NCBI GenBank assembly: GCA_964371865.1
Contig: CAYJOR010000030.1
Coordinates: 1 to 30,448, forward strand
DNA from: CAYJAZ01 sp964371865
GTDB taxonomy: Bacteria > Desulfobacterota > Desulfovibrionia > Desulfovibrionales > Desulfovibrionaceae
DNA length: 30,448 nucleotides
Direction of reading: 5' to 3'
Positions 1-9,400 of this stretch are shown here, one piece after another; positions within the stretch are counted from its first letter, which is position 1; the number at the start of each line of letters is the position of its first letter. The position numbers and the translations under genes were made by a program. The notes beneath the pieces are model-generated. The model saw only the letters and a program-made list of their open reading frames with translations, was not told the origin of the DNA and did no database searches.

Positions 1-78
<78 letters not shown>

Positions 79-97
79 GAAATCATAATATTAAAGC

Positions 98-2170
98 CTA
101 TCTATGAGCTGATGTTTGCTCAAGATTTGCGATGATAGAGTCTAGGTTTTCGGCTTCTTGCATTAGTTTACTTGTGATATTTGAGGAAGTTGTGATAGCG
201 TCTGCTGTTTGCTCAGTGATGCTTTCAACAGCTTCTAGAGCTTTTGATATATTTGAGCTATCGGTGGATAAATCAGAGATTGATTCAGCTATGGTACGCA
301 CTTGTTCTGCATTATCTTTAGCAAGAGAAACAATACTGTGTAGAGCTTCACCGGCTTCACTTGCAAGTGCGGTAGCATTGCTTACAGCGTCGTAAGTTTT
401 GGTCATATTTTTATCATTTTCAGCGGAGGCTTGCTGAACTTTGGCAATTGCAAGAGCAACGTCTTTTGTTGCAAGCATAGTTTTTTCGGCAAGTTTACGT
501 ACTTCATCGGCAACAACGGCAAAACCACGTCCACTTTCACCTGCTCTTGCGGCTTCAATAGCGGCGTTTAGGGCAAGCAGGTTAGTTTGATCGGCGATAT
601 CTGTAATAGTATCAACGATTTTACTGATGCCGATTGTTTGTTCGTGTAGTTCATTCATGGCAGAACGCATGACGTTAGCATTTTCAGTAACACGCTCATT
701 TGCTGATATAACGGCTTGAACTTTTCCTTCGCCATCAAGAGCAATGTTACGAGCTTTATCTTCTTTTTGAGCTGCTTCTTCGGTGAGGTGCATAATTTTA
801 TTGAAGGTTTGCACCATGATATTTAAAGCTTCGCTTGTGTTTCTCATTTGGGTGATTTGCTCTTCGGTGCCGAGTGTAATATTTTGGTTTTCAGAACTGA
901 GTTCTTGTACGGCATTGTTTAGAGCAAGAGAAATACTTGCGGCATCGTGGGTGCTAGAGAGGATAGAATCGAGGATTTTTACAATTTTTTCTTGTTGTAG
1001 TTCGCTTTCTTTACGAGCACTTTCAGAAGCGAGCATTTGTTCATTAGCGTTTCTACCGGCTTCTTCGGCCAATTGTATTTTTTGTCTTAGGGCAACAACC
1101 ATAACACGAAGAGCGTCGGCAAGCACACCGATTTCATCATTACGTTCTAGCTCAAATTTCTTGTCTAATTCGCCATTACTTACAGCTTGAGCGTATTGAG
1201 CTGTTTCTTTTAGAGGTGAAACAATACTACGTACAAAGAAGAATGCAAGAACTAAAGAAATAGCTGTTAATGCTAAAGAAACTGCAATACTCACGAAGAT
1301 AGCACTCTTCACATCTTCCATAAATTCATTTTCTGAAGCTTCGGTAATAAGATAGAATCCAAGTGACGGTATGTGAGTACTTAATGTGTAGAGTGTATCG
1401 CTTGAATCATCTGTCTTGCCCTCAAATTCGCTGGAATATTTAGATTTATTCTTCATTTTAGGGAATATGTCTTTATATTGAGGATAAACTTCTACAATAT
1501 TTTTATTAACGAATGCAGTATTTTCGTGCATACGTATAATTCCGCTTTCGTCAACGCAGAAAGTATTACCATTAACGCCTATTGTTCGTGAACTTAGTTC
1601 AGAGGCAAAATCTCGGATATCCATAGAAACAGAAAGTAAACCGGCAAACTTCCCATTATGTTCAACACGTCTATTGATGAAAGCTTTATAACCCCAAACA
1701 GGGTCGTTTACATAAACAACAACATTACCCTCAACACCGCTGTCTCTAAATCCTGTAAACCAAGTGTCTTTTTCGCTTACACGATAAGCCCAGTCACGCT
1801 TTGTTCCGTTTAAATCTGTGTATTGTTTGGTTTGGTTTGAAACAAAGTTAGCACCTAATACATTATAGGAGGAGAGTATACTTTCAAGCATTGTGTAAAT
1901 AGTTTCAAGTTCACTATTTGGTTCGCCACCAGCTATCCAGTTTTGAAGAGTAGGGCTCTTGATAATGAGATTGACAGCTCTGCTTGCTTCAAGAACTTTG
2001 TCGTCAATTGTATTTACAATATCTTGAGATGTAAGAGGAAGTTGTTGGTTTATAAGTTGGTCTTTCATACTGTCTTGATAGTAAAGCGAGTTTATGAAAA
2101 TTGTAATTGCAGCAAGTATAAGAAGAAGACTTCCCACAAGTAAATTCAACTTTTTTTCAATAGAAAACAT
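98..2170 (-). CDS. Methyl-accepting chemotaxis protein with dCache sensor domain
   Basis: Inner-membrane chemoreceptor of 690 residues that would signal to CheA/CheW. TM1 lies at about residues 8-30. A periplasmic region of ~260 residues follows, with double-Cache character (KDTWFTGF, then VYVNDPVWGYKAF and GLLSVSMDI). TM2 is at ~290-312, HAMP at ~313-370, and a long cytoplasmic coiled coil carries the conserved hairpin tip at ~531-560 (NAAIEAARAGESGRGFAVVA). I chose the ATG at 2170 because AAGGTGG lies just upstream; extending the frame to 2236 has no such support. The amino-acid-binding dCache signature (R-x-W-Y) is not intact: D-T-W-F stands at that place, so the ligand is unknown. There is no C-terminal CheR-tethering pentapeptide. 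The gene is monocistronic and diverges from the HD-GYP gene. Class certain, ligand unknown. Confidence 0.95.
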   Translation of the reverse strand: MFSIEKKLNLLVGSLLLILAAITIFINSLYYQDSMKDQLINQQLPLTSQDIVNTIDDKVLEASRAVNLIIKSPTLQNWIAGGEPNSELETIYTMLESILSSYNVLGANFVSNQTKQYTDLNGTKRDWAYRVSEKDTWFTGFRDSGVEGNVVVYVNDPVWGYKAFINRRVEHNGKFAGLLSVSMDIRDFASELSSRTIGVNGNTFCVDESGIIRMHENTAFVNKNIVEVYPQYKDIFPKMKNKSKYSSEFEGKTDDSSDTLYTLSTHIPSLGFYLITEASENEFMEDVKSAIFVSIAVSLALTAISLVLAFFFVRSIVSPLKETAQYAQAVSNGELDKKFELERNDEIGVLADALRVMVVALRQKIQLAEEAGRNANEQMLASESARKESELQQEKIVKILDSILSSTHDAASISLALNNAVQELSSENQNITLGTEEQITQMRNTSEALNIMVQTFNKIMHLTEEAAQKEDKARNIALDGEGKVQAVISANERVTENANVMRSAMNELHEQTIGISKIVDTITDIADQTNLLALNAAIEAARAGESGRGFAVVADEVRKLAEKTMLATKDVALAIAKVQQASAENDKNMTKTYDAVSNATALASEAGEALHSIVSLAKDNAEQVRTIAESISDLSTDSSNISKALEAVESITEQTADAITTSSNITSKLMQEAENLDSIIANLEQTSAHR

Positions 2171-2509
2171 AATTTCCACCTTAATTTTTAATGATACAGA
2201 TAGTTTTATAATTTTAAAAGTTTTAGAAAGGTACACAAACGCTCATAAGTTTTATATCGGATAATTAATAAATTACAATAGATTTTAAAGTAACTATTAT
2301 AAGATTTTTAAAGAAGTGAAGAAAAATTTTGAAAAAATCTCATCATTTATTTCAATACCTTTAGAAACACATTTTATAAGAAAAATTCACATTTTTAGTT
2401 GATAAATTTATTTTAAAGTGAATATTTTTTATTTACTAATAGAAGCCTCTGTGATACAGCTACTAGTAATTTTTCTTAATGAAAAACTATTTTAAAATAC
2501 GGTTACAAA
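2171..2509. other. Divergent intergenic region, MCP / HD-GYP
   Basis: This 339-base, very AT-rich gap separates two divergent genes and must hold both promoters. On the minus strand TCCGATAT (2254-2261) resembles a sigma-28 -10 box for the chemoreceptor. On the plus strand TAAAAT sits 17 bases after TTTTTC, shortly before the HD-GYP start, as a weak sigma-70-type candidate. I see no ORF, repeat or strong hairpin here. Confidence 0.5.
2254..2280 (-). promoter_or_regulatory. Possible sigma-28 (flagellar) promoter of the MCP gene
   Basis: Read on the minus strand, TCCGATAT matches six of eight positions of the sigma-28 -10 consensus GCCGATAA. It lies about 80 bases upstream of the chosen MCP start. 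The -35 box 15 bases away (TATTGTAA against TAAAGTTT) is weak. Chemoreceptor genes are often sigma-28 dependent, which makes the match plausible but does not prove it. Confidence 0.3.
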
Positions 2510-3772
2510 ATGAGTAAACATATCAAAAGCATTACGCGTATGATGAGAAGAGTTTTTAACACTCTTGATTATCATCTTATGGATCACGGCGATAGAGTAG
2601 CATATATTGTTCTCCAAATGTTTAAATCTGATAACAACCTGACTCAAGCCCAATTGAGTAAAATATGTTATCTTTCAATGTTTCATGACATTGGAGCGTA
2701 TAATACTGAAACCCTTGACTCTTTATGCGAGCACTCCGATCACTTCAGATTTGAACTAAAAAATAGTATCCGTCACTCTATTTATAGTTATATGTTTTTT
2801 GATAATTACAAATGTTTTCAAAGATATACAGATGGTTTATTGTTTCATCACTTTCCCTATCAAGAATTAATCAAATCAGATTGTAAGTATATGTCATTTG
2901 CATCGCGTCTTTTTTTGGCGGATAAAATAGATATGCTTATTGTGCGTAATCCACAAATCACACCAGAAAAGATTCTTACTATTCTTAATAACGCAACTAT
3001 TTGTAAGGAGGACTTAGAGCTGCTTACAAAATTAGAAAGAGAAGAAGAAGTTCTTACAAAGGCGATTCGAGGCTCTTATCATGACGAGCTTATGTCTTAC
3101 CTTGCAAAAGTTGAAGAAGAGGACGAATTGGAAGCTTTTATTCATATAGTACCACATTCTATTGACTTTAAAAGTGAACACACAGTGACTCACACAATTG
3201 CAACTGTTGAAATTGCAGTAACTTTGGCAAAACTCTTTAATTTTTCAGATTTTGAAATTGAAGAAGTTTATTATGGCGCTTTATTGCATGATATAGGTAA
3301 AGTTTCTGTATCTACAATGGTGCTTGAAAAAGATGGTTCACTTTCCGATCAAGAATTTAAATATATGAAAGATCATGTAATCTTAACAGAGCATATATTA
3401 AGAGGTTGCGTGAGTGATACAGTCTATAACATAGCAGTAAGACACCATGAAAAATTGAATGGAAAAGGATATCCAAACGGTTTGTCAGAAAAGGATTTAA
3501 GCATTGCAGAGCGTATTGTTGCTGTTGCTGATGTTATGAGTGCTCTGTTAGGTAGAAGAAGCTATAAAGATCCATTCCCGCCTGAAAAAGTAAAAGGGAT
3601 TCTTGAAAGTTTAAAAGATGGTAATCAGCTTTGTCCTGAAGCTATTGATATGGCTTTAAAACATTATGACTTAATTGAAGAAAAAGTTAAAAAATGTTCA
3701 GATGATGCAATGATGCGCTATCATGAAACAAAAGAAAAAGCGAAAGAACTAGCTCAGCGTTGTGCTGTTTAG
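2510..3772 (+). CDS. HD-GYP domain protein, probable c-di-GMP phosphodiesterase
   Basis: Predicted cytoplasmic protein of 420 residues with two HD-like halves. The C-terminal half (~210-400) is a recognisable HD-GYP domain: HDIGK with H260-D261, then HHEKLNGKGYP at ~312-322, the family-defining GYP motif. This points to hydrolysis of cyclic di-GMP. The N-terminal half (~20-200) has a second HDIG (H59-D60) in the context MDHGDRVAYI and a later HHFPY, but no GYP, so it may be a degenerate or regulatory HD fold. No membrane segment, receiver or PAS domain is visible, so the input signal is unclear. The ribosome site before ATG 2510 is weak. Rubrerythrin follows after 30 bases and may be co-transcribed. 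Confidence 0.88.
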   Translation: MSKHIKSITRMMRRVFNTLDYHLMDHGDRVAYIVLQMFKSDNNLTQAQLSKICYLSMFHDIGAYNTETLDSLCEHSDHFRFELKNSIRHSIYSYMFFDNYKCFQRYTDGLLFHHFPYQELIKSDCKYMSFASRLFLADKIDMLIVRNPQITPEKILTILNNATICKEDLELLTKLEREEEVLTKAIRGSYHDELMSYLAKVEEEDELEAFIHIVPHSIDFKSEHTVTHTIATVEIAVTLAKLFNFSDFEIEEVYYGALLHDIGKVSVSTMVLEKDGSLSDQEFKYMKDHVILTEHILRGCVSDTVYNIAVRHHEKLNGKGYPNGLSEKDLSIAERIVAVADVMSALLGRRSYKDPFPPEKVKGILESLKDGNQLCPEAIDMALKHYDLIEEKVKKCSDDAMMRYHETKEKAKELAQRCAV

Positions 3773-3802
3773 AGAGTTTTAAGTGATAAAGGAATTATTA
3801 TT

Positions 3803-4345
3803 ATGGATATAAAAAATACAAAAACAGCTAAAAATATTAGAACAGCATTTTCTTGTGAATCTGAAGCAATTGTGCGCTATATGTTTTACGCAGAAATTGC
3901 AAGAAGAAACGGAAATATTAAGGCAGCAGAACTTTTTGATCTTATGTCAAAAAATGAATTTAATCATGCAAAAGTATGGTTTAGCCTTATGTGTGATTCA
4001 CTTACTCAAAGCACAACAGCTCATCTTCGTGAAGCGGCATTCAACGAAAATGACGAATGGAAAACTATCTATCCTGAATGTGCAATAACTGCAAGAGAAG
4101 AAGGATTAGAAGAAATCGCGGAACTTTTTGAACGTATTTCCTCAATTGAGGCTGACCACGAACGAAGATTTATCGAATTGCTTATTTCAGAAGAAAAAGA
4201 TACGGCAGAAGTTGAAAAACTAGAAGAAATAAAAAAACAAGATTGTGAAGATGGGTCAAAATATTGCTGTATGTTCTGTGGTTTTCCAACGAATGATGAA
4301 CTTGAAAAGTGTCCATTTTGTGGAGCGGAATCATCTTTTATTTAG
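3803..4345 (+). CDS. Rubrerythrin
   Basis: Non-haem di-iron protein of 180 residues, of the family that reduces hydrogen peroxide in anaerobes. The ferritin-like four-helix part (~1-140) shows the iron ligands in paired helices: SEAIVRYMFYAE, then NEFNHAKVW, and IEADHERRF near residue ~118. The C-terminus carries a rubredoxin-like knuckle pair, CCMFCGFP then CPFCG (~152-173). Its length is close to classical rubrerythrin (~190). AAGGAA lies upstream of ATG 3803. It follows the HD-GYP gene by 30 bases. Expected role: cytoplasmic oxidative-stress defence. Confidence 0.93.
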   Translation: MDIKNTKTAKNIRTAFSCESEAIVRYMFYAEIARRNGNIKAAELFDLMSKNEFNHAKVWFSLMCDSLTQSTTAHLREAAFNENDEWKTIYPECAITAREEGLEEIAELFERISSIEADHERRFIELLISEEKDTAEVEKLEEIKKQDCEDGSKYCCMFCGFPTNDELEKCPFCGAESSFI

Positions 4346-4470
4346 CTTGACTGTAGTGAAAGCTACCTAGATGGAAGATAAAATTATTCAATATGTTAGG
4401 ATTATCCATTAGAAGATGATAGCCATGAACAGTTCGATAATTCCATAAATATAAGTCAGAAAAGAATAAA

Positions 4471-5277
4471 ATGAAAATAATTCTACTATGTTGCTGTCTA
4501 ATTTTGAGTTCTTGTGCGCTAGATAATACCTATCGAGGGCAAAAGGAAATTTATGAAGTTCTGGAGAGTGAATTTATAGTTCAAAAATTTCATACATCTA
4601 CTTTTACTCTTTATGGATTGTTGCGCCCTGCTCGCAATAATAGCGATAAATTACATGTATATATAGAAGGCGATGGTCTTGCATGGTTAAGTAGGAATCG
4701 CCCTTCTACGAATCCAACCCCTACAGATAATGTAACTCCAACGCTTGCTAAAAATGACCCAAACGATGCCGCAATTCTTTATCTTGCTAGGCCGTGTCAG
4801 TACGTTGAAGATATAGATAAAAATATGTGCGAGAAAAAATTTTGGACGAGTCATCGTCTTGCTCCTGAAGTAATAGAAGCAACAAATGAAGCAATAAATC
4901 AAGCAAAAAAAATAAATAAATCGAAAGATGTTGCGATAATTGGCTATTCAGGTGGTGGTGGTGTAGCTGTGCTTGCAAGCGCAGAACGAGAGGATGTGGT
5001 CTTTCTCGGTACTATAGCCGGCTTACTAGATCATAAAAAATGGACAGATCATCATAAGATAAGTCCTTTACATGGTTCACTAAATCCAATTGATAAAGTT
5101 GAATTGATAAATGATATACCTCAACGCCATGCAAGCGGAATGAAAGACACAATAATACCACCTGTCGTGAATAAAAATTTTTGTCAAAGCTTGACAAGCT
5201 CTAATTCATGCCTAACTTTCGATAAGCTTAGTCATAATGATAACTGGTATCAACAATGGAGTTATTTCTATAAATAA
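4471..5277 (+). CDS. Lipoprotein with alpha/beta-hydrolase fold
   Basis: Predicted lipoprotein of 268 residues. The N-terminus MKIILLCCCLILSSCALDN has a short hydrophobic stretch and a lipobox (LSSC), so the mature protein should be lipid-anchored outside the cytoplasm. Its body looks like an alpha/beta hydrolase: the strand VYIEGDGLAW, the nucleophile elbow GYSGGG (~157-162), a possible acid in GMKDTIIPP (~225), and a C-terminal histidine in LSHNDNW (~255). Two internal cysteines (CQYVEDIDKNMC) could form a disulphide. The substrate is unknown; esterase or lipase is only an analogy. A weak purine-rich site precedes ATG 4471, 125 bases after rubrerythrin, with no clear terminator between them. 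Confidence 0.82.
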   Translation: MKIILLCCCLILSSCALDNTYRGQKEIYEVLESEFIVQKFHTSTFTLYGLLRPARNNSDKLHVYIEGDGLAWLSRNRPSTNPTPTDNVTPTLAKNDPNDAAILYLARPCQYVEDIDKNMCEKKFWTSHRLAPEVIEATNEAINQAKKINKSKDVAIIGYSGGGGVAVLASAEREDVVFLGTIAGLLDHKKWTDHHKISPLHGSLNPIDKVELINDIPQRHASGMKDTIIPPVVNKNFCQSLTSSNSCLTFDKLSHNDNWYQQWSYFYK

Positions 5278-5586
5278 CGGAGAATATTTATAGAGGGTAA
5301 AAATTCTTAGTATAACTTTTTAATTATACTAGGGTATGTTTAAAAATAGCTAATGTTATAAAATCTCATATATATGTCATGGCATCGCCAGATTAATTTT
5401 TTGTTTAGTAATGTAGCTGTACTACACTTCTTGCACAAAAAAATCCTCTTCCGTGTTTGTCGTAAAAAATTGAATTTCCCTATTGCATTATCTATTTTAA
5501 AAAAACTCTAACTCTCTAATAGGTAAAATACTATACAAAGTTATTTTTTGGGCTAAAGTAGAATAATCTAGTTAGGAGGTGCTCTT
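5278..5586. other. Intergenic region with a lone repeat-like end
   Basis: There is no ORF with coding character. At 5309-5330 a perfect 7-base inverted repeat (AGTATAA/TTATACT, 8-base loop) follows the hydrolase gene but lacks a T-run, so I do not call it a terminator. Directly after it CTAGGGTATGTTT (5329-5341) matches the terminal sequence of the palindromic repeats at 24305 and 26931, but no matching right end is found. The far side carries AGGAGGTG just before the TspO start. Confidence 0.5.
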
Positions 5587-6057
5587 ATGCGCCGTAAAAT
5601 TGTCTTATATGGTATTTTGTTTTTTTTACCACTTTTTATTGGTCATGTAGGCAGTATATTTTCAACTGACACAAATAATCTTTTTCCACAAACTGTAAAT
5701 CCAGCAAAACAACAAGCTTCGATTTTCTTTCAATTAGCATGGACATTAGTCTACCTTCTTATGGGCTTAGCCTCAATTCTCATCGTGCGAGTAGGGGCAG
5801 ATAAAGAATTAAAAAATAAAGCATTACAAGTTTTTTACTTTCAGCTAATAGTAAATTTCTGTTGGATTTTCTTCTTTTATCGTCTTGATATTCAACTCTA
5901 TTCTTTCTTCTGGATTGTGCTTTTATGGGGATTGATAGTTTATAACTTAAAGCTGTTTTACGATATTTCAAAAAATGCTTTTATGCTTTTATTTCCATAT
6001 ATGGTATGGTTTACCTATTCATCTTTTCGCAATTTATTCATATACTTATCAAGTTAA
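5587..6057 (+). CDS. TspO/MBR-family membrane protein
   Basis: Integral membrane protein of 156 residues with about five hydrophobic segments, the usual length of TspO/MBR (translocator protein/tryptophan-rich sensory protein). Supporting motifs are FQLAWTLVYLLMGLAS (~50-65), matching the family W-x-x-x-Y-x-x-M-G pattern in TM2, and QLIVNFCWIFFFY (~89-101), matching the family Q-L-x-x-N-x-x-W pattern. Relatives bind porphyrins and other hydrophobic ligands. The canonical family N-terminal loop W-Y-x-x-L-x-K-P is diverged here to LFPQTVNPAKQQ, so ligand binding may differ. A strong ribosome site (AGGAGGTG) sits 6-7 bases before ATG 5587. It stands alone between two non-coding gaps. Confidence 0.82.
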   Translation: MRRKIVLYGILFFLPLFIGHVGSIFSTDTNNLFPQTVNPAKQQASIFFQLAWTLVYLLMGLASILIVRVGADKELKNKALQVFYFQLIVNFCWIFFFYRLDIQLYSFFWIVLLWGLIVYNLKLFYDISKNAFMLLFPYMVWFTYSSFRNLFIYLSS

Positions 6058-6449
6058 ATTTGAATAATAGTTTTTGATAAATAATTTGATTATCTTAATA
6101 ATTCTTGACATTTGTCGTATTTGGATTTATACCTATATGATAGTTACATAGTCTGTTCTTGATTTGAGTTTTGAATAACTTCATATTGATTTGCTATTGT
6201 AAATAATAAACTTGAGCACTTTTTTTGCTGTGCCAGGATTGAAGATGCAAAAGATTCTTTGTTTTTTTAAGACATGCTCTTCATAAAGCTTTTCATGCTT
6301 GAGCTCTCATAAGAGCAGGTTTTGCGGTGCACTGTTGATAAGTTTACGCAAAATAATTACACAAATAAAAACTATATAAAGTAAATTGTCGTGGGATTAA
6401 TTTGTTTGACGATTTATAATAAATAAAAGGTACACAAAGGTATATATAT
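6058..6449. other. Promoter and long leader region of the adhesin gene
   Basis: A 392-base gap without coding signal. It contains a good sigma-70-type promoter (6105-6133), which leaves a leader of about 310 bases before the adhesin ATG. The leader holds a small hairpin (GCTCT-CATA-AGAGC near 6312-6326). I recognise no riboswitch family. Confidence 0.5.
6105..6133 (+). promoter_or_regulatory. Sigma-70-type promoter upstream of the adhesin gene
   Basis: A perfect -35 box TTGACA (6105-6110) is separated by exactly 17 bases from a TATACC -10 box (6128-6133). It is among the best promoter matches in the window. It would give a ~310-base untranslated leader for the adhesin mRNA. Confidence 0.65.
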
Positions 6450-9400
6450 ATGTCTTCTTTAATATTAAATACTCCTGTCGAAGGTGAAGAAATTGTTCTT
6501 CTTATAAACGATACTATAACCGGATTTACACTTAATTTCTTCCTTGATGAAGCTATTTTTGAAAAAGTTGATGATACTTTAACAATTTATTTCGATGAAG
6601 TAGGTGCAAGTATCGTGCTGGATGACTTTTACGCTGTCTATCACGAAGAATTTCTACCGGACTTTATGCTAGACGGTGATTTAATTGCCGGTGCTGACTT
6701 CTTTGAAGCATTTGACCCTGATCTCATGCCATCTATGGGCTATATGCAGTTCTATAGCAATAGAAATAATCTAGCAAGACAAGCTCAAATGCTTGCAGAC
6801 GGTACAGATTCACTTGATGGCACAATGGGTGAATCAGGTTATGAAGCGGAAGGGCAATTGAGTGATGCAGAAGGCACTAATGGTGATGGCGGAAACTCTG
6901 TAAATACAAGTGGTGGTCGCTTTAACAGAGATCAAGAAATAGCCGATCCTTACACAAGACCGGATGATTTTGAAGTAACTCCTTCCGAACCAACTTTACC
7001 TACCATACCGCCGGCACCAACTCCTCAGCCAAGGCCAGAAGTAATTCCTACACCTGAACCAACTCCGACTCCACCTGTACCATCTGTTGACTTAGCTCCT
7101 GAATTAAATTTTACCGATAGCAATACAAGTAGCTCAAAGGGTACAACTTACGATGATATAAATGATTCACGCGATGCAGACGTTGACGCTGACGATAACG
7201 CACGCACTCATGAAGGTAGTTTTATCTTTACTCCGGGTGATGGTGAAACTTCGGCAACAATTACTGCACCAAATGGTGAATCTATTACAATTACAGTAAA
7301 TCCTGATGGCTCATGTTCAGTTTCTTCTGACTCACTTGAGGGTGAATTCGGATCTTTAACTGTGACATATAATAAAGAAACTGGTACTGTTGATTACATT
7401 TATACTCAAACAGAAAATGTAACTCACGAAACTAGCGAATCCCCTAAAGATATTTTTGATATTAAAGTTTCAGATAGTGATGGTAATCCTGACGATGATG
7501 CAAGCGGTTCAATCGAAATAACAATCGTTGATGACATACCAACCTTTAACGACGAAAATAATGATTTCCCTGAACTCAATACTAACACACCAAGTATCTC
7601 ATTTGATCTTGATGATGTTGTAGATTTTGGCGGAGATGGAAAAGCTCCTAACGATGGTATAATTCTTACAGTGCCAAGCGATGGCGGTTATACGCTTGAA
7701 GATGGTGTTCTTTCGTACAATGGTGAAGAAATCGGAACAGTTACAGTAAATCCTGATGATAATACAATCACAATTGAGAAAAATGAAACTGCTGATGAAG
7801 CTTTCAAAGGTCAAGAACTTCCACAGCTTTCTATAGATGTAACAGTAAAAGATAGTGATGGTAGCACTGCATCGGGTTCACTCGATGCAACACTAGATTT
7901 CAGTTACGGCGATAATAATGACTCAAAAGAAGACGGTAAAGGTGACATTAAAGTCGAAATCACCACTGACGGTGACGATAATATTATATCTAAAGAAGAA
8001 TTAGATGGCAATGACGGAAAAATTGAAGCCGATATAACTCTCGGTAAAGATGTTTCCGATGACGATGATATCATAATAAAAGATCAAAGCGGTAATGAAA
8101 TATTTACAGGAACTGTTGGCGATCTAAAAGACAAATTCCCACCTGCAGAAGATGGAAAAATAACAATTACTTTTGACCCACCTACAGATGGAAAAACTCA
8201 ACCATCAATCAATGTAACTGTAACCGATGAAGATGGTAACTCTACAAGCGATTCAGATTCAACAAATATTGATACAACAGTAAGTTCAGATTTAGAAGGT
8301 AACACAGTATCAAGCAACGATAATAGTTTTGCTGAAAATGTAATAGTTGATGGTATTGTACTTGATGCTGATGCAAAATATTCTTTTGGTGAAGAGTTTA
8401 TCCTACGTCAAGACGGCAACGAAACCCCATACGGTAAATTCACTGTAGATGCAGATGGTAATTTGCTCTTTACACAAACAGCACCTTATATTCATCCAAC
8501 TGGAAATGGAAATACAGCAACAACTGTTACTGTAGATGTTCCTGTGGTGGATGCTCTGGGTAACGAGGGCACAGTTAGAGTTACTGTAACTATTGGCGAT
8601 TCAGACGTAACTGCTAGTGCAACACTTGATAGTGAAATCTCAAATATGGAGCAAGCAGAAGGAACAATTACCTTTGAAAGTGCTGATGGTATTACACGTC
8701 TCACTCTGGAAGGGAAAGAGGTTTTACTGGAAAACGGTATGCCGAAAGCCGGTACAGTAGTTAGTGTAACTAATGGTAGTGTAGAATTTGGTGATAATGG
8801 TTCATATACATTTACGCCTAATGCTGGCTATATTGGTAGCGTTAATCTTGATTTTATAGCTACAGATTCGGATGGAGATTCAACAACTCATAGTGAAGTA
8901 ATTGAAGTTTCAGGTAATCTTGCACCGACAGCTAACGATATTATTCTTGGTGTTACAGATAGTGAAGGAAATAGAAGCGATACAGAATCAACAGCTGCAA
9001 GCGATTCAGACGGTGATACGCTCAGTTACAATATAACCGGTGGTGATATTACCAGTGGCGATACAACCGGTGGCGCAAATTTAGATAACTATGGTTCACT
9101 TACAAGTAATGGAGACGGTTCATTTACTTTTGAACTAAATGATGCTGTTGCTTCACTTGGTAAAGATGAAACTCTAACTGGAGCTTATAACGTTACTGTT
9201 TCCGATGGTAGAGGCGGTTTTGATGAAGTTACAGTTACAGTCAATATCACAGGTACTAACGATAAACCAAGTGTTACAACCGAAAGCGAGAATCTTAAAA
9301 TAGCCGTTGACGATTCTGATTTACTTAGTACAGCAAACGGAGCTCTTACCTTTACTTCTGCTGAAACAATGGCTGGTGGTAAAATCACAATAGCCGGCAA

